Positions 53,340 to 64,000 of a stretch of DNA of 64,000 nucleotides are shown one piece after another. How positions within the stretch are numbered: position 1 is the stretch's first letter; the number at the start of each line of letters is the position of its first letter. Position numbers and translations under genes: made by a program. This DNA comes from Brachypodium distachyon (lineage: Eukaryota; Streptophyta; Magnoliopsida; Poales; Poaceae), in contig NC_016131.3 in the NCBI RefSeq assembly GCF_000005505.3, positions 45,779,355-45,843,354 on the forward strand. Reading direction: 5' to 3'. The notes under the pieces were generated by a model that searched no databases, was not told where the DNA came from, and was given only the letters and a program-made list of their open reading frames with translations.

Positions 53340-56300
53340 TCAGAAAGACGAATACATGGTGGTGCACGACCCCTCGCTGGCCGTTACCGACGCCATCGGG
53401 TGCTTGGCGAGGTCTTCCGTGAGGAGCGTGATCTCGCGGCACACTTCCACCATGGTCGGCCGCACCGGCGGCGAGTGTTGTGTGCACGCGAGCCCGAGGT
53501 CGATCAGCTGGGCCATGGCGTCCGCCGGCAACGCCGAAGGCGACTCCGTCAGCGACGTCGACCGCGCGACGACGGCGGCGTCCTCGTGTGGGTGGTGCCG
53601 GCTGACCCAATCGTGCAGCGTGAGCCCCTCGTGGAAGATCACATCCGTCGGGCGCTTCCCCGTGATCAACTCCAGCAGCATCACGCCAAAGCTGTAGACG
53701 TCGCCTTGTGTCGAAGGGCGGCCTCCCAATCCGTACTCTAAAACAGGGCAAGAAACCACAAGCTAAAAGTGTTAAGAGACCAAGAACGTGACATGCAAAT
53801 AAAAACCAGCAGTTTATTTATTTACTTACCTGGTGCCATGTAGCCGACAGAGCCTTGTAACAGTCCGGTAATGGAGTTGCACGGATCAGCATCAGAGCCA
53901 GTGAACTCGTCGTTGTCGTTGTCTTCCTTGAGCAACTTGGCGATGCCGAAGTCGGCCACGACGGCTGTCATTTCGTCGTCGAGGAGCACGTTGCTGGGCT
54001 TGAGGTCGCAATGCACGACGCGGATGGGCGCGTAGTGATGCAGGTATGCCATCCCCTCGGCGACGTCGCTCGCAACGCTCATGAGCCGGGCTAGGCTCAG
54101 GCCACGGACCAGGCGCCCGTCGTGCGGGTAGAGGCGGCTCTCGAGGCTGCCGTTGCGCATGAGCGGGAGTACGAGTGCGTGGAAGTCCGGCGGCGCGCTG
54201 CATGTGGTGATCACGCGCACCAGGTTCCGGTGCCGCGTCCGGCGCAGCACCTGGCACTCCCGCTTGAAGCTTCGGGACACGTCACCGCTACCTCCGTTCT
54301 TTGGGTCCAGCAACACCTTGACGGCGACCCGTGTGCCGTCACGGAGTGTGCCCTCGTACACCCGCCCGAACCGCCCCGCCCCGATCAGGCTCGACTGCTC
54401 GAATCCCCCCGTCGCCTCCGAGAGCTCCCGGTGCGAGATCCTCGGGTGATCTCTCGGCTCTTCACTGTAGCCGCTGTAAGAGAGCAGGGTCGTCGTCGAC
54501 CGCCGCCCGTCCCCTCCTCTCAGAATCGTTGTCCCGGCTGCCATGGCACTGCATGCGGTGATCCCGAGGATAGCCAACGTGAAGCACAACACCGTGACGA
54601 CCACGGGCAACACCGCCCGCCGGTTACGCCCGCCGCAATGAGGCAAGCCGGGCATCGTCATCATCCCCGTGAAGCACAGCCCGGTGTTGCCGAGGAATGC
54701 ATCCGCCGGGGACCAAGCGTAGGCGCCACCGCTTGGGACCTCGCCAGAGAAGCCGTTGTAGGAGAAGTTGACACGCCGCAGCTTTGGCAGGTGCACCAAG
54801 GACAGAGGCAACGAGCCGGTGAGGAAATTACGGGACACGTCAAGGACTTGCAAAGCCGACAACCTCCCAACAGTCTCCGGCAAGACACCTTCCAGCGTGT
54901 TGCCTGACAGGTCGAGGTATTCGAGCGCGATGCAGCCACCGAGCTCCGGGGGGATCGAGCCGAAGAGCCGGTTGGATGAAAGGTTGAGTGCTTGCAGCGC
55001 CGCCATCTCGCCGATGGTTGCCGGGATCGGGCCTTCCAGGAGGTTGCATGAGAGGTTCACATACACCAAGCCTCTTAACCCTCCGGACAACAATCCGCTC
55101 GGAATCTTGCCTCGCAACATGTTGTGGGAGAGGTCGAGCTTTTGCAGGTTCACGCATTGAACAAGGCTCGCAGGAATGGCGCCGGCGAGCTGGTTGTTAT
55201 GCAGTGCGAGCACAAGCAGCTGCTTGAGGCCGCCGAACGTGCCTGGGATCGCGCCGATGAGCTGGTTCTGCGACAAGTCGACGAGCCCGAGACTTGGGAT
55301 CGTGCCGATCGACGGCGGGATGTTGCCAGAGAGCAGGTTGTCCGAGAGATGCAATTGCTCGAGCCGCTGCATCCCACCGATGCCCGGCGGGATGGGGCCG
55401 CTGAGGTGGTTGTGGGAGATATTTAGTATGCTGAGGTTGGCGAGACCGAGGAGGCCCGTTGGAATGGATCCAGAGATGTTGTTGAACTCGAGGTACAACT
55501 GCGTGAGTCCCGGGGAGAGGCGGCCGACGACCGGCGGAATCGTGCCAGCGAGGTCGTTCCCGGCGATGCCGAGCTCCTCAAGGCCGGTGCAGTTGGTCAG
55601 CGACGAGAAGAAAGGCTCGAGGTCCGAATTATTGTTTGAGCTCTTGAGGTAGTTGAACGACAGGTGGAGGTACTTGAGGCTCCCCATGCCGCGGAACATG
55701 TGGGACGACGGCAGCTCACCGGTGAGGATGTTGGAATGCAGCAGCAGCCACCGGAGCTTCGTCGAGTTGGACAGCGAGCGGGGGATCCCGCCAACGAGGT
55801 TGTTGGACCACAAGACGAGGTACGTTAAGTTGGGGAGCGGGCAGGACGGGATCTCGCCACCGAGGGAGTTGGAGTAGAGGCCAATGTACCGCAAGGCGGA
55901 GCCATTGCAGAAGACGGACGCCGGGATGTGGCCGGAGAGGTTGTTCCCGCCGAGGTTGAGGTACTCCAAGTTTGGAACCCACGCGAGCTCCACTGGGATC
56001 GAACCCTGAAACTGGTTGAAGCTGAGGCTCAGCCGCTTGAGCCGAGAGAGGCTCCCGAGCTCCGGCGGGATTCTCCCGGCGAAGAGGTTGCTGGAGAGGT
56101 CGAGTGTCCTGAGGTGGGAGAGGTTGCCAAGAGCGGGGGAGATCTCGCCGGAGAGCTCCAGGTCTGTTAGTACTAATTTCACGACACGCGGCGCCGCCGC
56201 CGCCACGGTGCCGGAGCAAGTGACCCCGGCCCAGCTGCACATGTCAGGCGAGGCGCCCCAGCTGGCGAGCGCTCCCTTGGGGTCGCCGGACACGCCGGAC

Positions 56301-56452
56301 TTGAAGGCTAAAAGCGCGGAGCGGTCGGCCTCCGATGACGACGCGCCCGCAAGAAGAGTCCTGCTTGCACCATGGAAGAGGAAGAGGAGAAATGCGGACG
56401 CAAGAGCCGAGGTTGGCATGGCCGCCATGAGAGCGTGGTGCTGCATGTGCAT
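53340..56452 (-). CDS. LRR receptor-like Ser/Thr kinase, At2g24130-like (copy 3)
   Basis: Exons on the minus strand 56452-53830 and 53737-53340 give 1006 aa if the first Met is used. Mets at residues 3, 9 and 12 are alternatives, and residue 9 (MAAMPTSALASAFLLFLFHG) would give the more typical signal peptide. Order: signal peptide, cap with CSWAGVTC, about 20 LRRs, transmembrane segment about 612-635, kinase. Landmarks: IGAGRFGRVYEG, VAVKVLLDPK, HCDLKPSN from His814, ADFGIAK, GYMAPEYG. Non-RD, with the same phase-1 intron (92 bp) in the APE Glu codon. It is the closest relative of copy 2 (shared DRS-LLAFKSGVSGDP, FTGSDADPCNSITGLLQGSV) but lacks two LRRs. It faces copy 2 tail-to-tail around RTL2. 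Coding DNA is GC-rich. Ligand unknown. Confidence 0.94.
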
Positions 56453-57850
56453 GGGGATAGCTGGAGCTCGAGGTCAAATCGAAGGGGCTTGCTGACGGCA
56501 ACATTTGTTGCACAGCATGCGGTTTTAAAGGACCGGAAAGCGCCCGCGCCCTGCCTAATTGCCGTCTGGCTGCCGCTAACCAATGTTTGGACTCGGACCG
56601 GCGGCCGGCGTGTGTGTGACACGTGGCACAGCGCGAGTGGCTGAAAACGTGGGGCCGGCCTGGTGATGTGGGTAAGATCTCGAGGGAAGTCTAATTGGAT
56701 GCCAACTAATTAATCAGCCTTTGGAAAATTAAGGTAATTTTGATTTTTAAGTGACAGTGGACTGTGATTTCTTTAGCATTGTTTCATGACTAACAAAGTA
56801 ACAAGTGGACGTAATCGTGTACGTGTGCGTCACATTCTGTGCGTGCAAGAAAAGGTAGGGTTTCGAGATGCGTGGGGGACCCGAGAGAGATTTGCACGCG
56901 TACGAGTCCACTGTCCACGGTGTAACAGATCGATCTACGTATGCTAATTGGATGGTTTGATCCAAACTAGGTAATTAATTAGCCGTGTGTGGCCATGTTG
57001 ATGTCGTGAGGTCAACCTGGTTTGCTGGCTTTCGGCTGACCTGCGTTTATGGGGGTGTGGCAACGTTTTGCATGCTATGCTATGCACTACGTACTAGCTA
57101 CTTCCGGGTGTGGCTAATGCCTCTGCCTTCCTTGTCAGTGACAATCTCCTCTTCCGTCAATAAACGGGCAGGTGATCTCGTCGGTGAGGACCGAGGTGGT
57201 TGTGAGAGGACGATAGCAACCACACTGCACGTCAGGACCTGGCCCTGCACTCCTGGAGGCGATTCTCGTAGAGGTAGAGCACCCTGCAGGCAGTTCTCGG
57301 AGAGGTAGGGCAGCTTGTGAGAGTGTTGGACCCAAAACTGAAAGCCGAGTACCCGTAGGCGCAGCTCGGCCAGCGGCGCTTGGAGGGCAAGCTCACTAGA
57401 GCGATTCGAACAGGGCCAAATATCAGGCAAAGGGGTCAAGGGGAGGACTGCGAATGAGATTAAAAACAACTTTGGAGGACCTTTGTCTGCTTTGGCATGT
57501 GCCGCATGTTCGACGGGTTACAAATTCGCACCAATCCCACCAAGCCCATTTGAAATTGCTATCTTCCGCAGCTTACAAATTAACATAGCCAAGTCACCAG
57601 CAAGGATTTAGCAGAGGCGTCCTCGTGCATACAACTCCAAACTAACGTGCAATCACTACCAGGGTCCAGCCGTCCAGAAATGTCAATCGCTAAGGAGTTA
57701 CTAGTATGTATAATGTATGTGTACATATCAGCTAATTGTTTTACAGAAATGGAATATTATATTGCGGAAGAGTTATAATCGCAAGTAAACTCTAGTTTCA
57801 GAAAAGGCAATATATACAGGAGTGCTTAACTGAATTTGGACTCGTAGAAC
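56453..57850. other. Receptor kinase promoter and spacer, no gene recognised
   Basis: The first few hundred bases should hold the 5' UTR and promoter of the third receptor kinase (minus strand). The remainder, including a mildly GC-rich stretch at 57120-57450, has open frames on both strands without recognisable motifs. The right end should contain the GPX 3' UTR. Confidence 0.4.
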
Positions 57851-60800
57851 TTATGCCGCAAGGAGTTTCTGGATGTCCTTCTGCAAGAAAATTCATGGCA
57901 AGAAGACTGAGCACAAGAGATATCAAAAGGTCGTAAAAAGAATAGAATAATATGCAGGAAATCTTGCCAGATGTGGTGTAATATATAATGAAGAAATACA
58001 GAAGTTTGTCGTTCTTAAGAGTTGAGAGATTTCAAAGGTAATGTGTGTATTTACCAAAGCCATCTTTTTTTGACTGAAATATAGTAGCAAAATGGGCCGA
58101 AAGTAAACTAATGGATTAATTCGATATTAAGATAAATGGACTTTTGACTGATGGACTATGCTTTCCGGTCCATACTGATACTGATACCAGGAAATACAAT
58201 TACAGGTTATATGACCACCATCCACTACTGCAATTTGGTACTTTTTAATACAAAAGTGAGCACCATAGGTCTACTTTTGACTAACTGGGCAAGTTCTTGT
58301 CAGTTTCACCTAAAGTTCCGAATCACACAATCCTACAATATGCAGAAAATTGAAACACTTGCCCAGCCCAGACTGCTTGCTTGTGGTGTGGGTGCCCCAT
58401 AGGACTTAACATAATTACAGCAGTTAAGCTTACGCAAATCCTCAGCACTGCCGAAGTGTATACATTGACCTGTTAAAATAACTTGGAGCATGTGCCCTCT
58501 GGAGCACGCAGGTAGATTTAAGGCTCACCAGGACCCCCACACCATGCTAGGACCATGAAGTTGGTGTCAAGGTTAGTTTCAGGTGGATGAGCACACCCCA
58601 AAGATTGAAGCCCATAAGGGACTGTGTTGTTATATGTTATATACAAAGAAATAAGCATATATGTTCAGTATCCTTTTAGAAACACATGCCAACATATGTT
58701 GGGAATCTTACAAACAGAGACCAGGATTCAGTAAAAACTAGACAAAATTTGAAAGATCACACTAGATGATACTAGTGTTTGATCTTTACAGTCACAATAT
58801 GAAAGGACAAAAATGTGTGTGGGAGAGGGAGTTCATTTTGGGAAGTTAATTTTCCAAATGAAGAGAATGGTAGCAAGAATGGTATAAAATCACAGACAAA
58901 CTTCACGCACCTCAATCTGGAATGGTGAAGTTGTTGGTGGGTACCTCTCCACAACTTTGCCATTTTTGTCCACTAAGAACTTCTCAAAGTTCCACTTCAC
59001 TAGATCACCCAAAAACCCTCCAGCACTCGACTTAAGAAACTTATAAATAGGGGCTGTGTTGGGTCCGTTCACATCAACCTGCCATTGCATGCATATCCCA
59101 TTACTTGAGGCAAATCGAAGGAAACACTGGATACAAAACATGGCTTCTTAAATTGGAATTACTATATACCTTATCAAAAATAGGAAATTCAGCCTTAAAT
59201 CTTGTACAGGCAAACTGCTTTATCTGTGAATTTGATCCAGGTTCTTGAAAACCAAATTGATTACATGGAAATGCCAGAATCTCAAATCCTGCAATTAAAA
59301 AGTATAAAAAAATGTACGATGGTATCAAGCCTACTAAGATCGTAAAATCCATGTTCAACCATGCCAACAAGAAACTGTAGAAAAGATAATGTTAAGTGTT
59401 TCTTAGTTACTGGTCAGTTTCTTATGCACTTTGGATGGTTTATTGATACAATAAGAAGCTACCAGTTTGTGGTTTTTACTTAAAATCGTAGGGGTTATTC
59501 AGGTGTATAATCCAATATATATGTCACCAGTAACAAATGGAGGATGTGTTCTCAAGGAAATAGGAGAAAACATCATCTAGTCCTAATCACAACAATTATC
59601 TGTCCTGCTAAATAGGAAGGCTTTTGAATGCCATGCATCCAAGGAAATTATATCAAGAAAGGTCATAAATGATTGAGTGATTCCATGAATAAATATGTAT
59701 AAAGAAATACCCATATAGAGTAGGACTAAACCATGTTTCCTCTGATCTAAGCTTTTGTAATGTAATTACGACCAGACATATTTTAATGTAAGGGTAAAGG
59801 CAAGCAACTCAACATAATTCACAGTTCTTGTTTTACAAAACTGATAAATCAGCAATGTCTAGTCCTGTGAAAACAATGCCTAAACCACAGATGCATATTA
59901 CCTTGAGTCTTGTACTTCTCGTAGAGATGAGATAGTTCAGTGTAATTCGCTGTTGTAAGCCCACTGGGTTTCACAGAAGAATGTGAGGTTCCATGGACTA
60001 CACTGAATAACTTACTACACTGGGTATTACACAATAAAAGTACATCAAGAAAGTTACCATTGAGAAGCAACATTAACAATCAACAGTGGCTTTCCCTTGA
60101 ACTTGCTAAGTGAAATACCTTTTCCATCAATATCCTGAACAACAGAGAAAAATTCTTCAGGCACGAAAGTTAAAAGGTTGTTGTTGTTGAAAGTTAAAAA
60201 TGAAAATATTTAACCCCATCACACTCTTTGTTGACCCCTTTATGAATCATGTATTAATAACTCAACATATAAATGATTCTAAATTAAAAACATGGAAAAG
60301 CACTGGAAAAATATGTCTCATACTAAAAACAGCCAAAATACCCAAACCAGATGTTGCTTAGGAACAAAGATGAACACAGTACAGTAGAAGTCAAAATGAG
60401 CCACATGGCCCACATCCAATTTCATGAAAGTTAAATGCTAAAACAATTGTATCCCTTGGAATTTCCCATATTCTCTCTTTTCATCTTACTTCTGTGGCTC
60501 TCACTGATGTGTCCTGCATATGCAATTTAAGTCCGCAAACCAACCACACTAATATGTTAATCCAATGTACTAGCACATAAATAGTAGATAAATCTAAAAA
60601 GTGTGGGACTCCATATATTCCCTAAACCCACACAAGCCTTTCAAACATTTACTTAAGATTAGAGAAGAAACTGAAGTATGTTGCTAGCTCGCTTTGTTGA
60701 AAACTAGAACATCAGTAAACAACTGGAAATCCAACCTTTTTGGTCATTTCAGCATTGTGCTCTTAAAGTTTAACTCAGATGCTGAAATCATTTGATTCCT

Positions 60801-61850
60801 ATAATAAGCATAAACTAGCTGATAAGAAAAGTTGTTTCTATACAAATTCTGCAGACGTATGACATGTTTATTATTAGTACATCCCAACAAGAGACTATAT
60901 GAGTAAAACAGATCTCCCACGTACGTGTTTCACATGGAATGATACTTGACTGTGCTACCACAAGAGAAACATACTTTTTATCTTCTAAATTCAGAAAATT
61001 CGGCATGTTAGTGAACCTAGAGTTCCATCACATTGCAGCTCTGATAGCCAACGATGAACACTTGGATTGGCAAATAAAAGGCTTCTACTACATTAACCTT
61101 AATTGGCTAATGTCAAGACATTTTCAACAGCTCTATGTCTATTACCTCTGCACCTCCCAGGCTACCACAACATTTAAACAACATAACATCAACAATCAAA
61201 TTCCATGAACATTTAACATGTCATCATACCGACAATTCGAACACATTAGCCCCCTCGGTATGCTGGAACACTCTGGTTTTAAATACTAGAAAGCTCCAAA
61301 ATGCATTCAGCTGATTCAGCGAATTTCAAGCACACCCAACAATAGCGCAAAGCATATCGAATACTCTGCATTAGCATAGGAGATGTTCACAGCAACTCCC
61401 ACCTACCTCAAGTCCTCAACGACACCCACCACATCAAACACCTAATACCCAAACAAGCAACAAAACAGTACATCATCCATATTTACACAACTCTCAACCG
61501 TCCCTTCCACCAAACCCGCGCGTACAATTTCACCCAGCATCTAGCACGAGCGACACCAACCACCGAAAAAACAGCGCCCATTCACAGTTATCGCGAAAAT
61601 CACGAGGCGAGCCAGAACAGGTCACCTTGACGGTGAAGTCGTAGATGCTCTTCTCCGTGGCGGCGGTGGCGTAGGCCACTCCGGGAGCCCACCTGCGCCG
61701 CCGCGGCGCCCCGACGGACACCGCTGCCGCCGAGTGAGCCGGGAGGCGCGCGAAGGACGCCGCGGCGGCCTTGGGGAGCCGGGAGGAGGAGCCCTGCGCG
61801 GCCGGGAGGAGGTACGCGAACGCGGCGGCCGTGGCGGTGGACGAAGCCAT
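57851..61850 (-). CDS. Plastid-type glutathione peroxidase (thioredoxin-dependent, phospholipid hydroperoxide type)
   Basis: It reduces H2O2 and lipid hydroperoxides; plant members use thioredoxin more than glutathione. Six exons on the minus strand: 61850-61626, 60134-60058, 59963-59902, 59288-59170, 59078-58911, 57880-57851, all in phase, 681 nt = 226 aa. Residues 1-about 65 are Ala/Ser/Arg-rich with few acidic residues (ending [18 protein letters not shown]), a good chloroplast transit peptide. The mature core starts [12 protein letters not shown]. Peroxidatic Cys101 lies in VASQCGLTTANY. Gln132 is in FPCNQFG and Trp190 in VKWNFEKF; these complete the catalytic set. Cys130 and Cys149 (in FACTRF) have the spacing of the three conserved plant Cys, with Cys149 the expected resolving residue. 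There is no selenocysteine codon. Exon 6 is only 30 nt (KDIQKLLAA). Plastid location is inferred from the presequence. Confidence 0.95.
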
Positions 61851-61860
61851 CCCTGCGGGC

Positions 61861-61880
61861 GGCTGGCTGGCTGGCTGGCT
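61861..61880. repeat. GGCT microsatellite next to the GPX start codon
   Basis: About five GGCT units lie in the 5' leader of the GPX gene, roughly 10-30 bases before its ATG on the minus strand. Confidence 0.8.
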
Positions 61881-63526
61881 CGCGTCAGCCGTGTGGGTGT
61901 GTGTGGCGTGTTGGCGCCACGTCCCGTGGGGAGGAGATGGCGAACTAGGAGTAGGGAGAGGGGCGGTGGTGGCGAGGAAAGCCGAAAGCCTGTGCGCGCG
62001 CGTGGTGGGGTTAGCGCGGTAGCGGCGCCGGATTGGCTAGCGGCGATTCTGGTTAAGCACTGAAGATTGCTTTTCGGATATACCCCTGAACCGTTCTAGT
62101 TTTACAAATAGGCACTTCTCATTTCCAGGCACATCTCAAAATCCAAATTTCAATTTATAAGCAATCTACTTTCCAGAAAACAAACATTAACATCTACACT
62201 AAATACGGTCATACGGAGTATCACTTATGGCCATGGGTGACCATATAATGTTATTTCTGTTGCATATCCGAGATGACAAATATTCCACGACACCGCGAGG
62301 GGGTCTGTACAAATAACATAGTTTTGGCTGGTGGTACACTGGTACTGGTGGGGCAGCGGACACGTGAAGAAGCGCCGAGCGGGCTGTGCCTGCGTGTTGG
62401 TCCTTTTCAGCGCGCACACGGCAGAAGCTGGACCGGCCAAATTGTCATAATCTTTATCCACTTCGATATAAACTTGCAACGCCTGGATTCCGGCCTGCAT
62501 TTATCGAGGAGGTGGATGATGCCCATCGTCGGCCGATGGAGGAGGGACACCCGTTCCGTACATTTCCTTATTCTTCGTTTCCAAACATCATCTCTCTCAG
62601 ACTCCCAGTCGTTATCAGCTTATCTCGTCATTCGCATGGGGGTGTGACTTCGTTATCTGTTAGTTTCCAGTTGTTTTCTGGCTGTGATTTTTCACTAGTC
62701 TCTCTTTTTCTTTATATGGTCTTCACTACCGCCTCTCTATACAACAGGAATCAGAAAACGTAAAAAGAACATATAATCGAAATATCAAATACTGCTCTCA
62801 AATATGTTTACAATCTTCATGACTCCAGAACAATAAATTTAGCAATGATGCGTTTAGTATTTTTTCTTTTCCACTTTTCCTTTCCCTTCCTTTTTTACGT
62901 TGTGATCAAGTGTAAGCGCCAAGAACTGCAAATCTCATTATTTTGTGAGCTTTCTCGGTATATAAGCCGAAAAGCAATGGCGCCATTAGCATTCCAGAGT
63001 CTACTAGCGGCATTGTAGTAAATTTCCCATTGCAAAATGGTGCGAAACGATGGCAAGCTAGAATATCTTCCAGCATCATAGGTATACTCTCCCAGCATTC
63101 TTCATAGATTCAACACTTTCATGGCATGGTTTTTCATAGAACCACAATCCAAATACGAAACCAGATAGTAACAGACAGTGGTTGCATCATGACAAAATCC
63201 AAATACACACTACAACAAATGGCGTCAAATATGCATATACAACTGTCAAGGGAAAAAAATGTGTAAATTATTGCACCATACATTGCAATAAAAAGGCAGA
63301 CATAGGGCAGCCAGAGCCAGCATCTAAAAAAAAACTAATCTGCTGCAATAATTTTGAGTGCAACGCAGTTTGATGTGATCTAGATTGAGAGACACTGTAA
63401 AATCGAAAAAGAAAAGGCAAGCTACAATTGCATTTTGCAGCCTTGCATGTGTTGGCATGTACGAGTACTAGAACATTCTTTATTCAATTCATTTTGCTAC
63501 AATAATTATTTGGGAATGCTTCGCTT
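61881..63526. other. GPX promoter and spacer, no gene recognised
   Basis: GC-rich to about 62060 (GPX 5' leader/promoter, minus strand), then AT-rich. Open frames at 62200-62760 overlap on both strands and have no domain. No complete transposon was identified. Confidence 0.4.
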
Positions 63527-63718
63527 GTAGACTCCTAACTAATTGATTGCTAAGTATTACAAGAAAATAAACCCCGTTGTTGGATCAAAGATGATACGTC
63601 ATCTGAATTCTCAGGTAAGTGTAAACTCCTAACCAATTGATTGATTGATAAGTATTACAAGAAAATAGACTCCGTCGTTGGATCGAAGATGATAGCTCAT
63701 GAAATTCTCAGGTAACTA
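63527..63718 (+). repeat. 94-bp tandem duplication resembling a duplicated exon
   Basis: The unit beginning GTAGACTCCTAACTAATTGA at 63527 recurs at 63621 with a few substitutions. Each copy has an acceptor-like AAG, an open stretch beginning TATTACAAGAAAATA, and ends in TTCTCAGGTAA, a donor-like site. Copy 1 would encode YYKKINPVVGSKMIRHLNSQ and copy 2 YYKKIDSVVGSKMIAHEIL. Whether these are exons is unproven. Confidence 0.6.
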
Positions 63719-63776
63719 ACATACCAACTTAGAAGAGGAACCTTCACATATATATCATCTCATTGATTCATCTCAG

Positions 63777-63848
63777 CTAGCAATCAATGCAGTGCGTGCC
63801 ATAGCTTATGACCCATCTGCTCCTTCAAGTCTGATGAGCACAAATACT
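63777..63848 (+). CDS. Possible internal exon of a gene continuing past the right edge
   Basis: A 72-nt open stretch sits between an acceptor-like TCATCTCAG and a donor-like GTAGTT and encodes LAINAVRAIAYDPSAPSSLM plus STNT, protein-like in composition. The window ends in TTTGTTTTCTTTCCAG (63985-64000), a strong plus-strand acceptor, so a plus-strand exon probably starts just outside. The family is not recognised, and the exon could be spurious. Confidence 0.3.
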
Positions 63849-64000
63849 GTAGTTAATAATTTGATTACACAAACAAAGAAAATGTATTAAAAACTAAGGA
63901 TGAGTTGTCTCAAAATTCATGGTAAGCAAATATCACTATTTCGATTTTCATAAAACAAGTGATGTCTGAAAAAAATAGAAGAAATTTGTTTTCTTTCCAG

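Noticed and set aside
54122..54907. Plus-strand 261-codon frame within the third receptor kinase
   Set aside because: It is the antisense shadow of the minus-strand kinase/LRR coding sequence.
62273..62763. Overlapping 124- and 125-codon frames in the right spacer
   Set aside because: No domain, both strands open, no splice structure.

Overview
This window is nuclear DNA of a flowering plant, almost certainly a grass and probably a pooid (Brachypodium/Triticeae-like). The reasons are many GT-AG introns, very GC-rich intron-poor receptor kinase genes beside AT-rich spacers, abundant Stowaway-type MITEs with TA target duplications, and proteins that read like grass orthologues. No bacterial, organellar or viral genes were seen. 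The exon models below were built by hand from conserved protein motifs, splice consensus and reading phase; every junction in the complete models keeps frame.

Layout. 1-0.6 kb: last coding exon of an unrecognised gene. 0.6-12.4 kb: transposon-rich spacer with a small hAT-like element and a broken HR-like lesion-inducing (HRLI) gene whose three recognisable exons spread over 5 kb and carry a 1-base frameshift. 12.4-22.1 kb (minus): AUG3, augmin/HAUS subunit 3, 18 exons and 617 residues. 22.6-28.2 kb (plus): a serine carboxypeptidase-like gene (10 exons, 474 residues), divergent from AUG3 across a 548-bp shared promoter with GGCCCA motifs; its second intron holds a 60-bp-arm hairpin. 28.2-34.0 kb: gene-free, with a 3 x 111-bp tandem repeat. 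34.1-37.2 kb (plus): first LRR receptor kinase. 38.3-40.55 kb: small non-autonomous LTR retrotransposon lying in minus orientation, with tRNA-iMet primer site and polypurine tract. 42.5-45.9 kb (plus): second LRR receptor kinase. 48.9-52.3 kb (plus): RNase III-like protein 2 (RTL2 type: one RNase III domain, two dsRNA-binding domains). 53.3-56.5 kb (minus): third LRR receptor kinase. 57.9-61.9 kb (minus): plastid-type glutathione peroxidase, six exons. 61.9-64 kb: spacer with a duplicated exon-like unit; the window ends exactly on a splice-acceptor-like sequence.

The neighbours do not form a pathway. AUG3 serves microtubule nucleation, SCPL is a secretory hydrolase, RTL2 processes dsRNA, and GPX is a plastid thiol peroxidase. 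The one real local theme is a dispersed cluster of three related non-RD LRR kinases sharing the same phase-1 intron in the APE motif. The second and third are the closest pair and face each other tail-to-tail around RTL2.
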